Positions 54,339 to 59,109 of a stretch of 59,109 nucleotides of DNA are shown here, piece after piece. Each line of letters starts with the position of its first letter. Position 1 is the first letter of the stretch. Source of the stretch: Rhodovulum euryhalinum (GTDB lineage Bacteria; Pseudomonadota; Alphaproteobacteria; Rhodobacterales; Rhodobacteraceae); assembly GCF_004342445.1 (NCBI RefSeq), contig NZ_SLWW01000017.1, forward strand, positions 1 through 59,109, written 5' to 3'. Below the pieces are notes generated by a model. That model was not told the origin of the DNA. It saw only the letters and a list, made by a program, of their open reading frames with translations, and searched no databases. The translations under genes were made by a program, and so were the position numbers.

Positions 54339-54497
54339 GCCAACCTGTCGCTACCGAACCGGGGGCCGAAATGAGAACTTGCTGGTACGTTTTACATCCC
54401 AAGCCTTTTAGACAGGCGGTTGGCACCAGCGTGGAGAACTTACACAAGTATGTGCGTTCGCGCGGCAGCGAACCTCGACCTGTGGTAGCCTTTAAAC

Positions 54498-55223
54498 ATG
54501 GACAGCCAGCCGACACCGCCCGGATGGGACAACGACCCGCTCACGCGATATCTCGACGATGCGCGAGGCAACCAGTTCGCCACGTTCGCCAACAAGCGGT
54601 CCGAAGTCATTGACCTGATCACCATCGACGGCATGTTTCGCAAACTGTTGGACGGTGCGCTGAACCCAAGGCCGTTCGTTCCGATGGGGTTTCTGCTCCG
54701 TGCGCATTCCGCATACCTTTCCGCGGTAGGTGCGGTGATGGCGGGTCAGGCCTATGAATCTCAGGCTCTGCTTCGTGTTTGTCTCGAACAAGGGGCCTAT
54801 GCCCACTACATCGGCGACGACAAGGCGCGGTACGAGTTATGGCTGAACCGCCACGACAGCCCTGCAACGATGCAGGCTGTGCGCGAAGAATTCACCTACG
54901 GCAAGGTCTCTCGCCACCTCACAGACGCCGACGCCAAGCTGGGCAGCGTCTACAAGACGCTTTACGAGCGGACCATAGATCGTGGCGCGCACCCGAATGT
55001 GATGGGGACGTCGCTCAGTTCCAAGTTCCTGGATCTGGAGGATGGCGGGAAGCAGATCCTTGCGATCTACCTCCAGGGCGAGGGGTTGTTGCTGGACGGG
55101 GGCCTCAAGGCGGCGGCTCAGGTCGGGCTGTGGGTGCTTCGCATCGCTCAGTCGATTTACCCGGCCCGCGTGCAGGCAGTCGGCATCCAGTACCAGCTTG
55201 CCGACATGCTCGAGCGGTTCTGA
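54498..55223 (+). CDS. Accessory hypothetical protein
   Basis: 241 residues, soluble, mostly helical. Visible stretches: FVPMGFLLRAHSAYLSAVGAVMAGQAYESQALLRVCLEQGAYAHYI and ILAIYLQGEGLLLDGGLKAAAQVGLWVLRIAQ. The pattern of an R-x-x-x-E helix pair recalls HEPN or DUF5677-like proteins, but I cannot assign a family. Base composition is lower in GC than the neighbours, especially the 150 bases before the start. No toxin or defence partner was seen. Probably acquired. Confidence 0.7.
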   Translation: MDSQPTPPGWDNDPLTRYLDDARGNQFATFANKRSEVIDLITIDGMFRKLLDGALNPRPFVPMGFLLRAHSAYLSAVGAVMAGQAYESQALLRVCLEQGAYAHYIGDDKARYELWLNRHDSPATMQAVREEFTYGKVSRHLTDADAKLGSVYKTLYERTIDRGAHPNVMGTSLSSKFLDLEDGGKQILAIYLQGEGLLLDGGLKAAAQVGLWVLRIAQSIYPARVQAVGIQYQLADMLERF

Positions 55224-55356
55224 TCGACATCAATCAGGAGACAGCAATCGACTGTGCGCTCAGAATGGACGTATCGGCTCACGCTCTAGGCGCGGCCCGA
55301 CGGGCCGATCAAGCGGTCCAACGAAAAGTCTGATCCTCATGAAACCGTGAGAAATC

Positions 55357-56868
55357 TCACACGCCCAGCTTCCGGGCCACGATCTCGTTCACCGCCTGGG
55401 GGTTGGCCTTGCCGCCCGTGGCCTTCATCACCTGGCCCACGAACCAGCCTGCAAGTTTCGGATTCTGCTTGGCTTTTTCAACCTGCGCGGGGTTCTGGGC
55501 GATGATCTCGTCGACCGCCACCTCGATCGCCGACAGGTCGGTGACCTGCCTCATCCCCCTTGCCTCGACGATCTCGGCCGGATCGCCGCCCTCGACATAG
55601 ACAAGCTCGAACAGGTCCTTGGCAATCTTGCCGGAAATGTCTCCCGAGGTGATAAGGTCGATGATCTTTCCCAGCTGGTCCGGGCTGACCGGGCTGCCGG
55701 TAATATCGCGGTCATCTTTCTTGAGCCTTCCGAAAAGCTCGTTGATGACCCAGTTCGCCGCCGTCTTGCCGTCGCGCCCCTCGGCCACGGACTCGAAATA
55801 GGCCGCCGAGTCCACATCCGCCGTCAGCACGCCCGCATCGTATTCGGTCAGGCCGAAGTCATTGACGAACCTCGCCTTCTTCTCGTCCGGCAGCTCGGGC
55901 AGCGACGCCTTGATGTCGTCCACCCAGGCCTGTTCGATCTCCAGCGGCAACAGGTCGGGGCAGGGGAAGTAGCGGTAATCATGCGCCTCTTCCTTGGACC
56001 GCATCGACCGCGTCTCGCCCTTGTCCGGATCGTAAAGCCGGGTTTCCTGCACGATCGAGCCGCCATCCTCGAGGATGGCGATCTGGCGGCGCGCCTCGTA
56101 CTCGATCGCCTGCTGGATGAACCGCATCGAGTTCATGTTCTTGATTTCGCAGCGGGTTCCCAGCACCGAATGATCGCCCGTCTCGCGGTACTTCTCGTAG
56201 TCGCCCGGCCGGCAGACCGACACGTTCACATCGGCGCGCAGATTGCCGTTCTGCATGTTGCCGTCGCAGGTGCCCAAGTACCGCATGATCTGGCGCAGCT
56301 TGCCGACATAGGCGGCGGCCTCTTCGGGGCCGCGCAGGTCGGGGCGGCTGACGATTTCCATCAGGGCGACGCCGGTGCGGTTGAGATCCACGAAGGACAT
56401 CGCCGGGTCCATGTCATGGATCGATTTGCCTGCATCCTGTTCCAGGTGGATGCGCTCGATCCTGACCCGCCGCGCGACGCCGGGGCCCATGTCGACGATC
56501 ACCTCGCCCTCGCCGACGATGGGGTGGTAAAGCTGGGAAATCTGATAGCCCTGCGGCAGGTCGGGGTAGAAGTAGTTCTTGCGGTCGAAGGCCGACACCA
56601 GGTTGATCGCGGCCTTGAGACCCAGCCCGGTGCGCACCGCCTGGGCCACGCAGAACTCGTTGATGACGGGCAGCATGCCGGGCATCGCGGCATCGACGAA
56701 GGCGACGTTGGAATTGGGCTCGGCGCCGAAGGCGGTCGAGGCGCCGGAGAACAGCTTGGCGTTCGAGGCGACCTGGGCATGCACCTCGAGCCCGATCACC
56801 AGTTCCCATTCGGCCTTGGCGCCGGAGATCACCTTGGGTTTGGGGGCTTCGTAGGCGAGGTCGAGCAT
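55357..56868 (-). CDS. gatB: Aspartyl/glutamyl-tRNA amidotransferase subunit B
   Basis: 503 residues. [25 protein letters not shown] at the start, then [56 protein letters not shown] and [21 protein letters not shown] of the GatB kinase-like domain, and a C-terminal YqeY-like tail ([36 protein letters not shown]). It amidates misacylated Glu-tRNA-Gln with GatA and GatC, which are not adjacent. Start ATG 56868. Confidence 0.97.
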   Translation of the reverse strand: MLDLAYEAPKPKVISGAKAEWELVIGLEVHAQVASNAKLFSGASTAFGAEPNSNVAFVDAAMPGMLPVINEFCVAQAVRTGLGLKAAINLVSAFDRKNYFYPDLPQGYQISQLYHPIVGEGEVIVDMGPGVARRVRIERIHLEQDAGKSIHDMDPAMSFVDLNRTGVALMEIVSRPDLRGPEEAAAYVGKLRQIMRYLGTCDGNMQNGNLRADVNVSVCRPGDYEKYRETGDHSVLGTRCEIKNMNSMRFIQQAIEYEARRQIAILEDGGSIVQETRLYDPDKGETRSMRSKEEAHDYRYFPCPDLLPLEIEQAWVDDIKASLPELPDEKKARFVNDFGLTEYDAGVLTADVDSAAYFESVAEGRDGKTAANWVINELFGRLKKDDRDITGSPVSPDQLGKIIDLITSGDISGKIAKDLFELVYVEGGDPAEIVEARGMRQVTDLSAIEVAVDEIIAQNPAQVEKAKQNPKLAGWFVGQVMKATGGKANPQAVNEIVARKLGV

Positions 56869-57077
56869 GGCGGCGGTCCTTTCACAGCGCGGCATGTCTA
56901 CGGCAGGGGGCGGGCGCGGGCAAGGGGGAGGGGACCGGCGGCGGGCCGCCGATCGGGGGCCTGCGCTTCGGCGGGGCTCCGCCCATGGCCCGGCGTCGGG
57001 CTTGCTCGGCGGGCGCAGGGCGGGGGATAAGGTGGCGGCCGGGCACATAACGCCCGGCGCGATGTGATGTCCAGCCA

Positions 57078-57671
57078 ATGCGTGCCCTTGTCGTTGCCCT
57101 GTGCCTTGTTCTTCCCGCCGCCTGCATGAAGGCCCCCGATACGTCCTCGCGGGCGACATTCGGACCTTCGGGGCTCCCGCAGATGCGCTGGGACCACCGG
57201 CCCGAGGCGACGGCCTGGACCGCGGCAAGCCTGGAGGCGCTGTCGGCCCACGGCGCGGCATTGGCCGAGACCGTGCCCGCCGACATCGCACGCTGGTGCC
57301 CGTCCTATCCCGAGGCCGGAACCGCCCAGCGGCAGGCATTCTGGGCGGGGTTGTTCTCGGCGCTGGCCAAGCATGAAAGCACGTGGAATCCCGACGCCGT
57401 AGGCGGCGGAGGGCGCTGGTTCGGCCTGGTGCAGATCGCGCCGGCAACCGCGCGTGCCTACGGCTGCAGCGCAACCAGCGGCGAGGCGCTGAAGGACGGG
57501 GCGGCGAACCTCTCCTGCGCGATCCGGATCGCGGCGCGGACGGTCACGCGCGATGGCGTGGTGGCTGCGGGCGGGGGCGGCGTGGCGGCCGACTGGGGGC
57601 CGATGACCGTGGCCGCCAAGCGCGAGGAGATCGCCGCCTGGACCCGCGCCCAGCCCTATTGCGGCGGCTGA
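57078..57671 (+). CDS. SLT-domain transglycosylase lipoprotein
   Basis: 197 residues. Lipobox LPAAC (Cys16). The SLT-like domain contains [39 protein letters not shown] with the likely catalytic Glu in KHESTWNP, then [15 protein letters not shown]. It lacks the long repeat helices of Slt70. It could trim murein. 209 bases separate it from gatB, oriented away. Confidence 0.85.
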   Translation: MRALVVALCLVLPAACMKAPDTSSRATFGPSGLPQMRWDHRPEATAWTAASLEALSAHGAALAETVPADIARWCPSYPEAGTAQRQAFWAGLFSALAKHESTWNPDAVGGGGRWFGLVQIAPATARAYGCSATSGEALKDGAANLSCAIRIAARTVTRDGVVAAGGGGVAADWGPMTVAAKREEIAAWTRAQPYCGG

Positions 57672-57871
57672 ACGGCGCGCCGTAACGGGATCGGATCAGC
57701 GTCGGGGTTTCATCGGACCTTTGTCCGCATCGGGTCATGCGGTGCACCCGGCGGGGGCGACTGCCTCGAAAAGCGGCACAGTCCCTTGGGTGCGCCTTGC
57801 GGCGGCGGCGCTGCATTGATATCCGCTCCGGAAGTCCGATAAATTCCATCGGAAATCGCGCGAGGCAGGAC

Positions 57872-58972
57872 TTGAGCACCCCGACCCCCCGGCTGGAAAT
57901 CCAGAACATCGCCCGCGCCTTCGATGGCCGCATGGTCGTCGACGATGTGTCGCTGAAGGTGATGCCCGGGCAGGTAACCTGTCTGCTGGGTCCGTCGGGC
58001 TGCGGCAAGTCCACGACGCTGCGCGTGATCGCAGGCGTCGACATGCAGGACACCGGGCGCATCTTCATCGACGGCCAGCTTGTCTGCGACACGATCTACC
58101 GGGTGCCGCCGGAACGCCGCTCGGTCGGGTTGATGTTCCAGGACTTCGCGCTGTTTCCCCATCTCAGCGTGGCCGAGAACGTGGCCTTCGGGCTGACCGG
58201 GCGGCGGGCGGACAAGCGGCGCCGGGTCGAGGAGTTGCTGGAGCGGGTCGATCTGTTGCGATATGTCGACGACTATCCGCACCAGCTCTCGGGGGGCGAG
58301 CAGCAACGGGTGGCGCTGGCACGCGCATTGGCGCCGCGGCCCAAGATCATGCTGATGGACGAACCCTTCTCGGGGCTCGACAACCGGCTGCGAGACGAGA
58401 TTCGCGACGAGACGCTGGGCGTGCTGAAGGAAGAGGGCACCGCGGTCCTGCTGGTCACCCATGAGCCCGACGAGGCGATGCGCATGGCCGACGAGATCGC
58501 GCTGATGCGGCGGGGCAAGATCGTCCAGCAGGGGGCGCCCTACAACCTCTACAACGCTCCGGTGGACCGGGCGGCGGCGGCGTTCTTCAGCGATATCAAC
58601 GTGATCCGGGGCAAGGTGAAGAACCTGCTGACCGAGACACCCTTCGGCCAGTTCCTGACGCCGGCCATGCCCGACGGATCCGAGGTGGACATCATCATCC
58701 GTCCGCAGCACGTTAAGATCGACTTCGACCGCAATGGGCGCGGGCCGAATCCGACGCCCGAGGACGGCGTGCCCGCGCGCGCGGTGGTCGAACGGGCGCG
58801 CTTCATGGGCTCGGAAAGCCTGGTCGAGTTCCGGATGGATTATGACGGGACGATCCTGAAGGCGACGGTGCCGGCGGTGTTCCTGCCGAAGCCGGGAATG
58901 ACGATGTGGCTGATGATCCGCCGCGACCGGTGCTTTGTCTTCCCGGCGCCGGGGCATGGACGGGCGGCCTGA
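57872..58972 (+). CDS. ABC transporter ATPase, Fe3+/spermidine-type
   Basis: 366 residues. Walker A GPSGCGKSTT near 38, Q-loop LMFQDFALFPHLSV, signature LSGGEQQRVALARAL, Walker B KIMLMDEPFSGLDNRL, His switch VTHEPDEAMRMAD. A C-terminal TOBE domain has VDIIIRPQHVKIDFDR. Closest in form to FbpC-type importers for iron or related substrates. The TTG at 57872 gives the family start (LSTPTPRLEIQ); an ATG at 57737 adds a basic leader. No permease is in the window; partners may lie beyond the contig end. Confidence 0.92.
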   Translation: MSTPTPRLEIQNIARAFDGRMVVDDVSLKVMPGQVTCLLGPSGCGKSTTLRVIAGVDMQDTGRIFIDGQLVCDTIYRVPPERRSVGLMFQDFALFPHLSVAENVAFGLTGRRADKRRRVEELLERVDLLRYVDDYPHQLSGGEQQRVALARALAPRPKIMLMDEPFSGLDNRLRDEIRDETLGVLKEEGTAVLLVTHEPDEAMRMADEIALMRRGKIVQQGAPYNLYNAPVDRAAAAFFSDINVIRGKVKNLLTETPFGQFLTPAMPDGSEVDIIIRPQHVKIDFDRNGRGPNPTPEDGVPARAVVERARFMGSESLVEFRMDYDGTILKATVPAVFLPKPGMTMWLMIRRDRCFVFPAPGHGRAA

Positions 58973-58986
58973 GCGGCGGTGGCGGG

Positions 58987-59109
<123 letters not shown>

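Noticed and set aside
54372-54613. Short plus-strand ORF starting MRTCWYVLHP
   Set aside because: It overlaps the better-supported gene at 54498 out of frame and has no ribosome site or family match.

Overview
The window is a high-GC, gene-dense chromosomal segment that looks like the end of a draft contig from an alphaproteobacterium, most likely of the Rhodobacterales (Rhodobacteraceae/Paracoccaceae). The grounds are the codon use, a Rhodobacter-type Tad pilus locus, Hint-domain and VPLPA-CTERM proteins, and a tandem of CCUCCUCCC-loop small RNAs resembling the Cuckoo/CcsR family. The right edge is a run of 95 G, almost certainly a sequencing or assembly artefact. The left edge cuts a chemoreceptor gene.

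Layout. 1-4.4 kb: a chemoreceptor (cut by the edge), a periplasmic type-1 binding protein and an M19 dipeptidase, all on the minus strand. 4.5-18.1 kb: the Tad (Flp) pilus locus, minus strand, transcribed flp, cpaB, cpaC, ompA-like, cpaE, cpaF, tadB, tadC, two TPR lipoproteins, prepilin peptidase; an AAA ATPase and an oppositely oriented polytopic membrane protein flank it. 18.5-22.9 kb: a plus-strand run of lytic transglycosylase, HAD-UbiA fusion, a candidate 6S RNA, 5-formyltetrahydrofolate cyclo-ligase and NnrS. 23.0-27.4 kb: thiC with a TPP riboswitch, a GH25 muramidase and an MltB-type transglycosylase, minus strand. 27.7-32.3 kb: a Hint-protein pseudogene, a PhnA-like protein, a FAH-family hydrolase, a class V aminotransferase, tRNA-Gly(GCC) and a VPLPA-CTERM surface protein. 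32.3-41.6 kb: pyruvate carboxylase, a small lipoprotein, a UvrD/PcrA helicase, an intact Hint protein, two tandem Cuckoo-like sRNAs and an Mrp-family Fe-S carrier ATPase.

41.7-51.8 kb: the first part of the division and cell wall (dcw) cluster, mraZ-rsmH-ftsL-ftsI-murE-murF-mraY-(membrane protein)-murD, preceded by MraZ-box-like repeats. The cluster stops at murD; ftsW and murG do not follow. 51.9-59.1 kb: msrB, a dispersed hairpin repeat, a J-domain protein, bolA, a DUF4177-like protein, a TPR gene remnant beside an unplaced accessory gene, gatB, an SLT lipoprotein and an ABC transporter ATPase.

The genes work as several independent units: surface adhesion (Tad), envelope synthesis and remodelling (dcw plus four murein hydrolases), and housekeeping metabolism. 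The most interesting non-coding structure is the array of four hairpins at 40.08-40.27 kb, each showing an anti-Shine-Dalgarno loop on the minus strand. The pairs end in U-tracts, so the array reads as two complete sRNAs in tandem.
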